A stretch of 64,000 nt of DNA from Alviniconcha marisindica (taxonomy: Eukaryota; Mollusca; Gastropoda; Provannidae), in assembly GCA_018857735.1 (NCBI GenBank), contig JABMCL010000865.1, positions 166,001-230,000 on the forward strand. Direction: 5' to 3'. A program made the translations under genes and the position numbers. A model generated the notes under the pieces. The model did not search any database. It had not been told where the DNA came from and saw only the letters and a list, made by a program, of their open reading frames with translations. How positions within the stretch are numbered: position 1 is the first letter of the stretch; every line of letters starts with the position of its first letter. This document shows, in pieces, positions 33,657 to 42,900 of the stretch.

Positions 33657-35107
33657 GATAAAGCAACACTGACACAACCATGCATCTCACACACTGACTG
33701 GTTTTGTAACATGTCCCCTCAGTTTCCACTTTTAATGCATCTGAGTCAAATCACACGTATACATGAAGGTGATGCCTGAGTCACAGGTTTGGTGAAGCAG
33801 GCCCCATCTTGCTGAGCTAAATATGAATCTGCAGATCTGGATCTCATAAAGTTCTACAAGTACAACAGAAGTCTGTTCATTTGTCAGTGGCAATCAGCGT
33901 ATGCATTAGCATGTGTGTGTGTGTCTGTCACTCTGTGTGTGTTTGACTATGTGCATACATGTTGCAGCCAACACTGAAATGAAGCATATCATCACTACTG
34001 CTGAAGAACAAATGCCCATCCTTTGTGACTCAAACATTTGTTCTATTACTGTTAGTAACACTTTTACTTTGTGGGCACATCCCTGGGTAAGTAGCCATCT
34101 ATGTTTTCTGTTTCTTTGATGGTACCCTGCCACCATGCCTGCAATCATGTCTCTCTGTGCACACCTCACACAGATGGAAACACTCTTTCTTGTGCATGAT
34201 GGAAACTTAAGGGCTTTGGTTACCAGTCATTCTCTGTTCAGGCTCCCATTGTCTGGAACAACCTTCATGCTCACATCTGACACTGCAGTTCTCTCACAGT
34301 TCAAAACTTTCTTTTCTTTTTTGGCTGCTGACATCTTTACCGGCTGACTGATTATTATTAGAGAATGTGCCATGGGGGCTGGAGACAGACTGAGAGAGAG
34401 CAGGAAGCCAGAGGTTGTGAGATAATATGTGTGTGTGTGTGTGTGTATGTGTGTGCGTGCGTGCGTTGTGTGTATGCGTGCAGTGTGTAAATGCGGGGAA
34501 AGGGGAGAGACAAAGCAAGATATGTAATGCATTATTAAATTAGGTTGTGCATTTATTGTGCTTTGACTTTGAGCCTCGCACATGTATAATCATATAGGGA
34601 TTCAGCACATTATAAATAGTTTTATTATTATTATTAAGTAACGCTTGCATCAAATAAGTACACGTATTATTTTTTATTAAATATTATTGAATTAACACAA
34701 ATGATTGTGATTCAAAGTAAAACGATAAAAAATACAGCTAACGGGTTGGCCTATCAATCATACTTACCTAAAACCTTTCCATGCTTCTCAAACAGGGCAA
34801 GCAGTTCTGCATTGCTGGTCTTGTCTGATGCCAAATTTGCTACAAAAACGCGTGAGTTCAAAAATTTTGGGTCTTTGCTCATGACTGGGCGAGGAGGTGG
34901 TGACCTCGTTCGGCTTCGATGAACTCTGCGTCGAGGTGATCTTGACCGTGACCGTGACCTTGGAGATACACTTCGACTCTGGCTCCTCTTTAACCATGGC
35001 CTCTCATCTTCTCTCCGGCTACTTCTACGCGAGTCGCGACTTCGACCACTGCTTCTGCTCCTACTCCTGCTTCGGCTGCGAGTGCGACGTCCAGATCTTG
35101 AAGACAT
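22151..35107 (-). CDS. NCOA5: Nuclear receptor coactivator 5 homologue (complete, 10 coding exons)
   Basis: Joining ten minus-strand exons gives 669 codons plus a stop with every splice phase consistent. Order along the protein: an SR/RS tract (1-75); an RRM (about 84-157) with RNP2-like RVFVANL and RNP1-like GYGFVQF; a DPY/RD/proline-rich linker (about 177-260); the anticodon-binding-like fold of NCOA5 (about 270-375), with VDCEIIVMTS, AIVINSQNEIHRSLTLNI and EHRNMP; the nuclear-receptor box LLNLL (422-426) followed by ADNRQLT; a glutamine tract (about 473-492); and the conserved tail INFDNPTVQKALDNLIQSGP (606-625). The human protein (579 aa) is a nuclear coregulator of estrogen receptor and related receptors. 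The RRM is an addition compared with the human protein as I recall it. Several introns carry minisatellites that duplicate splice junctions. It is divergent from and adjacent to CNEP1R1. Confidence 0.93.
22630..23788 (-). other. NCOA5 intron 9 with degenerate tandem repeat
   Basis: From about 23025 to 23400, phrases such as 'tatggacagtttgctactga' and 'gccactgatac' recur at irregular 25-60 bp spacing, an eroded minisatellite. No coding signal. Confidence 0.6.
23789..23932 (-). CDS. NCOA5: NCOA5 coding exon 9 (polyglutamine)
   Basis: It encodes residues 463-510, a Q-rich tract then ELQNKILSMMNGT, matching the human ELQAKILSLFNSGT block. The donor is CCAG before GTATTT. The acceptor is ambiguous: GTAG at 23933 or CCAG a few bases later both keep the frame. 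Confidence 0.85.
24080..24511 (-). repeat. tRNA-derived SINE with duplicated body
   Basis: On the minus strand the head (24441-24511) reads 'gggatagctcagtggttaga' then, about 35 nt on, 'gggtacgagtcacc', clear A-box and B-box-like elements. The body contains 'cacgtaaaagatcccagtca' and a segment ending 'tgtgtttagctgtaacctgc' (plus) that occurs twice, at about 24107 and 24283. It lies in the same orientation as NCOA5. Confidence 0.75.
24715..24975 (+). repeat. Dispersed repeat copy ('accaagtttggtt' family)
   Basis: Two internally similar halves: 'accaagtttggttgcaaaag...gttcagaa' near 24758 and 'accaagtttggttacaaaag...gttcataagatatgtt' near 24916, with 'gtgatcttgaccg' between. Related to 13020-13400. 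Confidence 0.5.
25120..25446 (-). CDS. NCOA5: NCOA5 coding exon 8 (LxxLL exon)
   Basis: Residues 354-462: EHRNMPLDDALSLVARSFEK, then the NR box LLNLL and ADNRQLTADELDKVIAYLKE. The acceptor is TTGGCAG before AGCACAG, and the donor is GAAG before GTGAGA. The first 20 bases and the acceptor are repeated upstream in the minisatellite. Confidence 0.93.
25431..25935 (-). repeat. 67-bp minisatellite containing the exon 8 acceptor
   Basis: Seven extra copies, near 25489, 25558, 25624, 25691, 25759, 25827 and 25894, each carry 'gctctgccaa(a/g)aacc'. On the minus strand this is a TTGGCAG acceptor followed by AGC and the exon 8 start. The period is 66-68 bp, so distal use would shift frame by one base per unit. 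Confidence 0.95.
25936..26289 (-). other. NCOA5 intron 7, distal part
   Basis: Unique non-coding sequence between the minisatellite and exon 7. Confidence 0.7.
26290..26489 (-). CDS. NCOA5: NCOA5 coding exon 7
   Basis: Residues 288-353, HYADMVERRLKNLNLLTSIV through AIVINSQNEIHRSLTLNI, the core of the anticodon-binding-like domain. The acceptor is CGGACAG before GCACTATG, and the donor is CAAG before GTAGGT. Confidence 0.93.
26490..27237 (-). other. NCOA5 intron 6
   Basis: Non-coding; contains a C run at 27181-27192. No repeat array. Confidence 0.75.
27238..27372 (-). CDS. NCOA5: NCOA5 coding exon 6
   Basis: Residues 243-287: RDPYPLDPFRDPYRDPY, then KKPVTVDCEIIVMTSQLR entering the anticodon-binding-like domain. 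The acceptor is CTCCACAG; the donor is TTAAG before GTAAAC. Confidence 0.92.
27373..28105 (-). other. NCOA5 intron 5
   Basis: Non-coding unique sequence; nothing notable seen. Confidence 0.7.
28106..28186 (-). CDS. NCOA5: NCOA5 coding exon 5
   Basis: Residues 216-242, RDPFFDDPYRRPPPPDPYYD and RFRDDPYR, part of the DPY-rich linker. The acceptor is TTCTGACAG; the donor is TACAG before GTAAAA. Confidence 0.92.
28187..28649 (-). other. NCOA5 intron 4
   Basis: Non-coding AT-rich sequence; no array seen. Confidence 0.7.
28650..28766 (-). CDS. NCOA5: NCOA5 coding exon 4
   Basis: Residues 176-215, PYGRDRSPMRDPYPPPFSDP and YMRPRDLPPPPRDLLPPPR. The acceptor is TTGTTACAG before ACCATACGG. The donor, CCAAG before GTGGCT, is weak. 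The exon start is copied in the tandem array immediately upstream in the transcript. Confidence 0.88.
28750..29105 (-). repeat. 40-bp minisatellite containing the exon 4 acceptor
   Basis: About eight copies beyond the real junction, with cores near 28801, 28841, 28881, 28921, 28961, 29001, 29043 and 29083. On the minus strand each reads about 'tgattgttacagaccatacg' plus 'gaagagat': the branch-side sequence, acceptor and first exon bases. Most copies keep the AG; the one near 28961 has lost it. Confidence 0.95.
29106..29672 (-). other. NCOA5 intron 3, distal part
   Basis: Unique non-coding sequence; no feature recognised. Confidence 0.65.
29673..29748 (-). CDS. NCOA5: NCOA5 coding exon 3
   Basis: Closes the RRM (KCNMAAEGKR), then a glycine run and RPGADRPNE. 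The acceptor is CCTTTCAG before AATGTAAC; the donor is GAAAG before GTAAAA. Phase is consistent on both sides. Confidence 0.9.
29790..29960. repeat. Minisatellite, about 40-bp unit, near exon 3
   Basis: Four copies of 'acttaaaccaccacaggtct' plus 'gctccggtac' with 33-45 bp spacing, starting about 45 bp upstream of the exon 3 acceptor in transcript direction. Confidence 0.9.
30020..30135. repeat. Two-copy 60-bp tandem duplication
   Basis: 'cttcttggtcttgtcccttg' followed by 'aagctg(c/t)aggaaccagatg' occurs at an exact 60-bp offset (30029 and 30089). Confidence 0.9.
30860..31720. repeat. Degenerate minisatellite in NCOA5 intron 2
   Basis: Irregular copies of 'tctcaccagccaggtgtgtg', 'accagtgttcagtggagtgt' and 'tcctgacctctta' at roughly 35-80 bp spacing, with a compact sub-array 'catggggtcgtgttccaaac' at 31161-31240. 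Confidence 0.9.
31721..32329 (-). other. NCOA5 intron 2, proximal part
   Basis: Unique non-coding sequence between the degenerate minisatellite and exon 2; nothing further recognised. Confidence 0.6.
32330..32440 (-). CDS. NCOA5: NCOA5 coding exon 2 (RRM RNP1)
   Basis: Residues 114-150, including the RNP1-like GYGFVQF and EEEGRQAVEAENGTMFHGKK. The acceptor is TTTGTTGCAG; the donor is ATCA before GTGAGT. Confidence 0.93.
33088..33170. repeat. (TC)n then (CA)n compound microsatellite
   Basis: (TC)n at 33088-33121 followed by (CA)n at 33129-33170. Confidence 0.95.
33595..33653. repeat. (CA)n microsatellite, about 29 units
   Basis: Uninterrupted CA array. Confidence 0.95.
34205..34640 (+). mobile_element. 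LINE 3' remnant with TTATTATT tail
   Basis: The frame reads GFGYQSFSVQAPIVWNNLHA, then a stop, then SLTVQNF, the typical C-terminal RSFSVxxPxxWNSLP...SLxxFK block of CR1-like LINE reverse transcriptases. It is followed by a (TG)n expansion, 'ttgagcctcgcacatgtata', 'cattataaatag' and TTATTATTATT. Internal stops and truncation mark it as dead. Confidence 0.7.
34429..34480. repeat. (TG)n microsatellite inside the LINE 3' end
   Basis: Imperfect TG array with TATG and CGTG interruptions. Confidence 0.9.
34768..35107 (-). CDS. NCOA5: NCOA5 coding exon 1 (RS tract and start of RRM)
   Basis: Starts MSSRSGRRTRSRSRSRSRSS and runs to LFEKHGKVL, ending one base into a codon before GTAAGT. An acceptor-like TGACAG lies 23 bases upstream of the ATG (exon would begin at 35130), suggesting this exon carries a short 5' UTR and that an upstream non-coding exon exists. 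An in-frame ATG further upstream was not preferred because it lies beyond that acceptor. Confidence 0.92.
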
Positions 35108-35130
35108 TTTGCTTACAGCAAAATGAAAAC

Positions 35131-35583
35131 CTGTCACAGTAACACACAATGGTGTGATGTCAAGGTGATTAAACATATTTATAAATTAATACTAGTAACA
35201 GTAATATAATGTAAATTGGTCTGATTAACTCAGGCAAATTAATATATAATTATAATAATACATGCAACTGTTCATTAGACATTACATTTTACATCACCTT
35301 ATGTTTATCCATACTGTGCAGGGGGGACCATTCCAAGTGTGTCTGTGACAGTGTAAGTCATAGCAATAGTGTTTGACTTCACTGACAGAGCTTACCTCAA
35401 GGTCACTGTGTAACAAGTTATCCTAAACATATGAATCTAGGAAGCAAGTAAAGTTGCCATGTGAAATTTGTTTTACCTTTTACAATTTTAATAATTGTAC
35501 AGATGTTGAGCTCTACCAGTCCAGTCCAGAACAACAGTAAACAACTCAAACTACATCACAATTCACATGTCTGGTATTTTCCA

Positions 35584-35622
<39 letters not shown>

Positions 35623-36707
35623 GTGTGTGTTTCATTGTTTGAGTTAGTGTCTGTTTCTAGAAAGTAGAACTCTGAGTCTGAAGCTGCATGAAGTTATGGA
35701 TAACTTTACAAGTTTCCGATGATTATGACCCCTCAAAATTTGTCACACACAAAAAATACTGCTGTTACTGTTAGGCAAAATATTAGATTTAATCAGGATC
35801 ACTATTGCAATATCAGAATAAAGACCAACAAAACTTTTCTTTCTTTTCCTTTAGACAATGTACACACCTTTTGTTACATGTATGTTATTGTTTTTACTTG
35901 GTGTACTCATGGTCAATGCTGGCCTATCAAGTGTCACCAACACTGAGAAACTGAAAAAGGCCACCCGATGCTGTGACTGTGGGTGTGACAATGACACCCT
36001 GGGATCAACATTTATGAGAAAAGGTCTTGTTCAGTTGCAGAATTTAGTCCGACTTAAGTTACATTTATGTTATATTTATAATAACAATAAAAACTCAATT
36101 TTACATTTTTAGGACAAATAAGCAAAAATCTAAAACTAGAAACTGTGAGACTAAGAATGACGAGTCAGATTTAAGCAAGAGAATGCTCTCCTACTCCTAG
36201 TTCTAGACTTCTCTGCTGGTATTTTTGTCGGTATCTGTTACCACTTCTTACGAATGTGTCTGGTTCAAACTAAATAACCGAGTCGAGACACTAGAGAGAG
36301 AGCGAGAGAGATAATGAGAGACAGACCGAGAGTGAGAAGGAGAGACACAGAGAGAGAGAGGGTCGTTTGTGTCTTTGGGTAGAAGGCTATATGAATTTTC
36401 AGACTACCTGTACCTTTCCCTGCGATTGGTGTGAGCTGCTTGACTCCAAAAATGCATCCCAAATGTTGATAAATAGCAAAATAACCAAAATTCACTGCAC
36501 TTGCGCGAAAAAGCACGCCGCCATGTTGAAAACTGAAATCACGCGAAACTCGCCAAATACGCTTATATCAGCTCGAAAAACAAACAAATGCTATCTGCAA
36601 TACAGAATGAACCAATTGAAAATAATTACCTCCATTAAATGACCTGCAAAAAACAAGAAAACGACCGCATATTTAGCAAATTAAAGAAGCAACACCAAGC
36701 TGCTTAC
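35131..36707 (-). other. Putative NCOA5 5' UTR intron
   Basis: Bounded by the acceptor-like site at 35131 and a donor-like GTAAGC at 36702-36707 (minus). Contains (TG)n at 35589-35631 and (GA)-rich runs at 36290-36360. An 'aacatggcggc' motif (36517-36528 on the minus strand) resembles a YY1 site and could mark another start region. Confidence 0.45.
35589..35631. repeat. (TG)n microsatellite
   Basis: A TG array with one CG interruption. Confidence 0.95.
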
Positions 36708-36946
36708 CTGAAGCATTAATCGGCTTCCGGTTGACTGGAACGAGATTGTCTAAATGCACTAAATGTGTCAATTTTAAATGACTGTGGGTGTAAAAATATA
36801 CAATTATAACACAGAAGTATAACCATACATTTACATACGTGAAATTTGATTGACATGAAATGTGTCTCTTTGTTAGGATGTTTGCTGTAAATTCTACTTT
36901 TCGTCGAAACGTTTTCCCAGTTTCTAGTATTAAGATAGTAAACAAA
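36708..36946. promoter_or_regulatory. Putative bidirectional promoter of NCOA5 and CNEP1R1
   Basis: The CNEP1R1 ATG is at 36947 on the plus strand. On the minus strand 'aaccggaagccgattaatgc' plus 'ttcag' precedes a strong donor GTAAGC, looking like a non-coding first exon of NCOA5. CCGGAAG (minus, about 36724-36730) matches the ETS core often found in housekeeping promoters. No TATA box is evident. Confidence 0.45.
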
Positions 36947-36965
36947 ATGGCAGAACAGACAGAAG
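36947..36965 (+). CDS. CNEP1R1: CNEP1R1 exon 1
   Basis: Codes MAEQTE plus one base before GTAAAA. The context AAAATGG is a good start site. Confidence 0.88.
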
Positions 36966-39900
36966 GTAAAATCTGCTCAGTGACATTAAGGTCCAAACGT
37001 CTTTGACTGTCCATTTTCATGCTAGGGTGCCTTGTTAGTCAATGACCAGCATGATAGTGTTGCTGTTCCTGGCTTTGTTTTTCTCATCTGGCATAATCGG
37101 TGTTCAGTTGATGTCAATGAACGGCTTTATAAAACTGGTTCCCAAAAGTTTAAAAATAATATTCTCTGTAGATCTACTCACCTAGACAGTATACGGGAGT
37201 TCTGGCACTTTTTTTCTTTTTTAAATCGTATGGCAGTCTCTTCACAAGAAGAATATTATCATTCCACAGTATGCGTTTGGGTAATAACCGAGGAGAGCGT
37301 GTACCGCGGAAATCTAGATTTAAATGCCAGTTTGGCAGAACCGTTTTCAACTACTTAACCCTTTTCAGTACTGAAGGCTTTACAGCTTGTGCAGCCTCTA
37401 CTGCCTGGTCGTTTTAGCCTTGCTGCTCAAATACCACAGATGCTGTGTTTAGAGCTCATTATCTCCACTTCTACATAAGGCAGAGCCACCAAATTGTGCA
37501 CACAAATAAACATGCAACACTGTGCTGATTTTCATTCAATAACTATCATTCAAGATGAAGAAAGGAATATTTGAGCTGTCACTGTTGTATTTTCAGTTTA
37601 ATATGTCACTTTGTGAGACCAGAAAATTGTGATATGTTCCTGTTTTGCAATGTTGTATTGTTGTTTTTGGTATTTGTATTGGTTGTTGATTGTATGCATA
37701 CATGTTCACTTTAAATTTAAGTGCCTTTTGAATTGGAGTTTGTTTTTTTGTCAGATTTGAAGGCATTTGAAAGGCGCTTAACAGAGGTCATTGACAAGTT
37801 GCAGCCAGCAGCAAGGGGGTGGAGGAGTAAGTAAAATGATGTATATATATGTTTGTGTGCATATATATGCACATAGGTTATAATAATTATATACACTAAA
37901 TACAGTTATGTACATGAGCCTGTGCCAAAAGGTGCTCGGCGAGGACCATCCATTTTTTGGTCGTAAATGCTTCTTCAGGCTTAAGTTTTCTCTTGAACAA
38001 CCTAACTTTATCTGAAAGAGTATGCATCAAAGGATAATAAAGATAAACTTGACTCCCAAAGTCAGTTTTGAGTTAGTAAAATATGAAATTTACACCAAGT
38101 CCGGCCGAAAATCGGCAAAGGAAGGGTGGACATTTCGGGTGCACGCTTCAGTTGTGTTTTGTTTGCATCTTTCTCTTTAGGCAATTTTCCCTTTGCTGCC
38201 TGACAGGACATAGTCAAAGCTTTTTAATGCTTGAGAAAACGGCTCATAACTATTTGTAAACTCTGAATAATTGAAATAAACATATGTTTATTTCGATCGA
38301 AACGCATTGGGTCCGGTTCCGATGCTGACAAAACGTTCGTCTGCTACTATTCACTGCGGACTTGTGGGCGGTGAAACAAAGAAGCTGTTGCTAAAATCAG
38401 TGTTTAGTCGAAAGCAGTGATAATAAAAGCGTTGGATTCCGTTCGTAATAAACAATTTCAAGTTTAAATTTCAAGTTTTTATTTTGTCAGTCCGTTACGA
38501 TCGAAGAAATTGCCGATTCTGGGGATAAACGTCGAATTTGTGACCGCGGTCTTTTTGCACAAAGCGCGGCCATGTTTACCCACAGTGCTTTGCGCCTACT
38601 TTCTCTTCAAACATGGTGCCAACAAGGAACGGTGAGTGAATTTTCGATTTGGGTCATGTACCTTTTTACAGTTTCGATCGAAATGTGATGTTGCGTCCGA
38701 CAGATTAAATAGTTACTTTTCTTTGATACAACGTTATTTTTGCATTTTCATTCGCAATTGTAAGCGAAGTGACCATTATTAAACAGGTTTCGGTCGGCAG
38801 TGTGCAAATTCAAAGTGATGTCTTCGTTCGATAGCCCGCTGTTTCTCGGATGACACAAGGTCAGTGTTTCGATCGCGAGTGACCGAATTTTGCACAGTAA
38901 TGTCCACGTTTCGATCAACGAACAAGTTTTTTCTTAGTGTTTCGACTGAAAGAGAAAAACTTATACGTTCAAGTGTTTACTTCGTAATGGCGAAAATACC
39001 CGTGTTTACGACGGCACACGTTTCGGAGTTGATTTGCCGCTGTCGGACAGCGGTTTTTTCATTTGTTCAGTCGATCGGAACAGCATGATGCCATGACACA
39101 AATTCTTACTCCTCTATACACTTCTGCAACTCTACAGGTTTATTATTGCCGTCTGTGATGTGAACTGAGAGTTTAAAAAAGGCATAGCCGTAAATTATCT
39201 ATTTATACCAATTTATACAAACACACAAACAACAAAAAGAAGAAGAAAGAAAAAGAAAAGAAGCATTACCATGACATTAACATTGTGATTAGGGAGATTG
39301 TTTTTTTTAAATTATTTTATCTTCCCAGGCCTTCCATTTCCCTGGGATGATAAAGCATATTGTTATTGTTGTTTTGATTCTATTTCTAGCAGGACAGATG
39401 CATTCTAAAGTGTGTGCTGAAACTAGTGAAAGCCAGAATAGAATTTCTTAACTGATGTAGTTTTATATGTGCATTGCAGTACAAATACAATACAGTGCAG
39501 CATATAAAGTAGAATTATTGTGACAATTCACTATAAATATGCAACATGTCACATGAAGACAAAAAATTCATACAACACAAAATACAATACACTGTGGCAC
39601 AATGTAGGGTGGGGGTGGAAGTTAGTAGGGATGAAAAGACCAAATGAACAGAAATTTAAAAAAGGAGGGGGTAACCTGGTATTTGTGTTTTTATGTTTCA
39701 ACTACAGCACTATATATATATTAGTAATAACTAATATTACCTAATGTCTGATATAGATATGTATATATATTCGGGGGAATGTCAAAACACACACCACGTG
39801 CGCGTGCAGACACACACAATATCTTATATGCATGTAGGTCTCCAGAGTTGCATACCTATAAATAAGGAGACATATCCTCAAAACAGTTGTTATATTGCCT

Positions 39901-42900
39901 TATTTTGTACACATGCATGTTTCTTTTCAGGCTAAAGAGGTCGATGCTCCAAAAGGGCAAGAGCAAGTGTTTTTCATGACACAGCAGGGACAACATTAGT
40001 GGAGCATGAAGCCAGATTCGTCCTGGGAAGCACTGCAGTACTTAGGAACAGCAGAGAAATAAGATATGTCTCAATGCTGAGTGCCAACTCACTGAAAACA
40101 AATCTTTTAAATTTATTAGGATGGGAAGAATTAGTGTTAACATGGAAATTCTCTATGCTTTGTCATCAGTTTCCAGATTTTGCATTACTGTTTCTGGTTA
40201 CTTACAATGTGTTACAGTTGTTATTCCAGGTAGTGAGACTTGAATGCCAAATCAATGTCTTTCGTAATTGAATTTTACCTGCTGTTAACAATAGGGTATA
40301 GGGTGAATGTACATTTGTAATTCACATGGTTTTCTGTTTTGTCAATGAAAGGATAATAATGACAACTTGGCTGTACTTTTTCTAAGTCACATACTGACTG
40401 TCCAGTGTTACATATTCCATTGTGTCCTCTGATATGCGAGGCATCCGACAGTGCATTACTTTAAATAATGGTTTCGCCTTGTTCAGTATTTACAGCAATT
40501 GTCAGATGTAGGAAACTAAGTGATTTTATTAGCTGTGCATATGTTTTACAGGAAAGGAAGTGTTGTGTCCACCATAGAGTTGTTACATCCAACAGATAAA
40601 ATGCTGAAAAAGGGCCTTTGACAAAATTACAATTATACAAGCAACTTGTTTAGTGCTGCAGTCATTAAAACCACTACTAAAACAGCTGGTAACATTTTGT
40701 TGCAGTGTAGGGAAATCAGCACTGTTATTTTATAAGCTGTGTATTGTGAGCATGGGAAATGTTATGTCCATCCAATAATCGTTACATCCGACAGATAAAA
40801 TGTAAAAAAATGTCGTTGATGACCTTATTTCATGCTGCAGTCATGGAAACAACTATGCTTCATAAATTCTAATAAACACATCCTATTTTTGATTCAGTGT
40901 TGTGTTTCATTTTCATTTTATTAAAAAAATTAAGTGGCAGTCTGTCGGATGTAACACAGGACATCATTGTTATGATTTTGAATATGAAATAAAAAGTGAA
41001 TTGAGTCAATTTAAGTTTTACTGTCTTGTTATAAACGATGGATGTTTATTTTCCCCACAGATTGATAGCAGTCATTAAATTCAAGGATTAAATCAAAACA
41101 AACATTGTGTCCGGTGTTGCATCCGACAGATTCAGGTGTCCGTCTTTAAATGTCTTTTTCTCAGACTTGCTTCATCAAGTTATCTTTTTAGACCTGAAAT
41201 GTATATAAAAAAGACTTATCTTTTAAATGGTGTTACTTGCTAAATGACTTTTCTGCTTTTATTTTTCACCCTAATGTCCACCTTCTAAGCAGCACCTTTT
41301 GGCACATGCTCACATACCTTTTTTTTTCTGTTGTCGTGTTGGTACTATTGCTAAAATGTAACACCGTTAATATATTATAGTGTAATTTGTGTTGTTGTGG
41401 TGGGGGGGGGGAGACGTGCTCTGGCAAAGGGGTAAGGTAACAAGCTACCAGTCTTTCTTTAAACAAATTTTAAATGATAGTGTTTCAAAGCTTCATAGAA
41501 TTTTACATGTTGTTTTTATAAAACGACAAAGTAATTTTTCTACAGTTTCACTGCTCTTGTGTTATGCCCTTACTGTTTCAGTGTTTGTTAAAACTAATAA
41601 AAGCATTTGTGACAATTTTTATTTTTATTTTTTTAATGTCATTTTGTTTTATCCTGTTACAAAGGCTCGAAGCTTTTTAAAAAAAAAAAATGTTTTTAAC
41701 ATCTGTGTGTTTTGATCCTGATTCATGTTTTTGTTCTACAGTGTTGCTGGTTGTGATCTCTATACTGACTGCTGTTGGAGCATGGGCATGGCTTTGGGAC
41801 CCTAGAACGTCAGAAGTATGTCATACTTCATTCTTGCAGCATATTTTGACCCAAGTTTTAATACTACTGTCTTACAGTTACACAGTTACAGGTAGCAATA
41901 GTTTCTAATTGCTATAGAACTGGAAGAATCGTTATGTATAGTGGTTATTACAGTTCATTCTAGGTATATTTTTCCCCCTGTTTGATTCACAGTTGCACAT
42001 AAATGCACTGAGAAAATGTGAATGTGTTTCAAATTTTATCTGGGTATAATAACTATGAATTATTTGATATTAATTGTTGTAACAATATCTGTGCATGTAA
42101 TTATTATCAAATCAGGTTATATACATCCGCATTCAGTCTCAGAAGAAGAAAAAAGGGGCAGGGGAGGGAGGGGGTTCTCTCTCACTAGTCTCAGGCTAAT
42201 TCATAACATATGATTCATTACGAGCACTTTCATGCAGGTTATTGAAATTTGGCAGCATTAAGTATGTGATACCTTTAGATCACCATGACCTGTCCCAAGA
42301 GTTCTTGCCATGGGTGTAGTTCTAAAAAGAGTTCATTCAGAAGGTCTCATGCTCTCAGTACATCATACATATATTTATTTTCTGTTGACAAGGGCCCAAA
42401 GTCATTTATTATGATCGTCATAATTATCAGAAAGTGCTCTGCGAGATCTAATGAGAGAGAGTGAGGCAGACAAGACTCCTGAGAGGTGCAAAGAGACAAC
42501 CTGCTGATACTGAGTTGTGCAGTCATAAACCATTGCCCATGTTTCACATGAGGAAGTGACAGGGATGTAACTTGTGTTGCTGCAGGTGGCGTTCTTGCAG
42601 TCTCTGCTGTATCATCCAGTCTTCGCTCTCAGCTGTTTTGTCCTTCTCCTCCTCTTTCTCTTTGGCATTCACAAGAGAGTCGTGGCACCATCCATGTATC
42701 CTTGGCTGTGCAAGTCTCCACTTGCCTTGTGTTGAAACAGTGGTTGTGTGTGTGTGTCTGCATATGTGTACAGGAGTATATGAAACGGCGTGGCTTTCAA
42801 ACTCCATTTTGTTTTTGTGTCCATTGTTTAGTTCTTGTTTTTTATGTGTGTGTGTGTATTATATGTGTATTATATATATATGTGTGTGGTTTTGTTTTTG

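Larger units (their letters stand above)
32441..34767 (-). other. NCOA5 intron 1 (between coding exons 1 and 2)
   Basis: Contains (TC)n and (CA)n at 33088-33170, (CA)n at 33595-33653, a LINE remnant at 34205-34640 and a (TG)n at 34429-34480. No exon-like conservation. Confidence 0.8.
37827..41741 (+). other. CNEP1R1 intron 2
   Basis: A 3.9-kb intron. It contains a CpG-richer block (about 38090-39070), recurrent 'acatccgacagat' motifs (40.4-41.1 kb, with one near 38.7 kb) and an AT-rich middle. A candidate cryptic first exon is described separately. Confidence 0.85.

Noticed and set aside
35131..35176. An upstream start for NCOA5 adding 23 residues
   Set aside because: The extra codons lie beyond a good acceptor and do not resemble the RS tract; the ATG at 35107 is followed at once by SSRSGRR.
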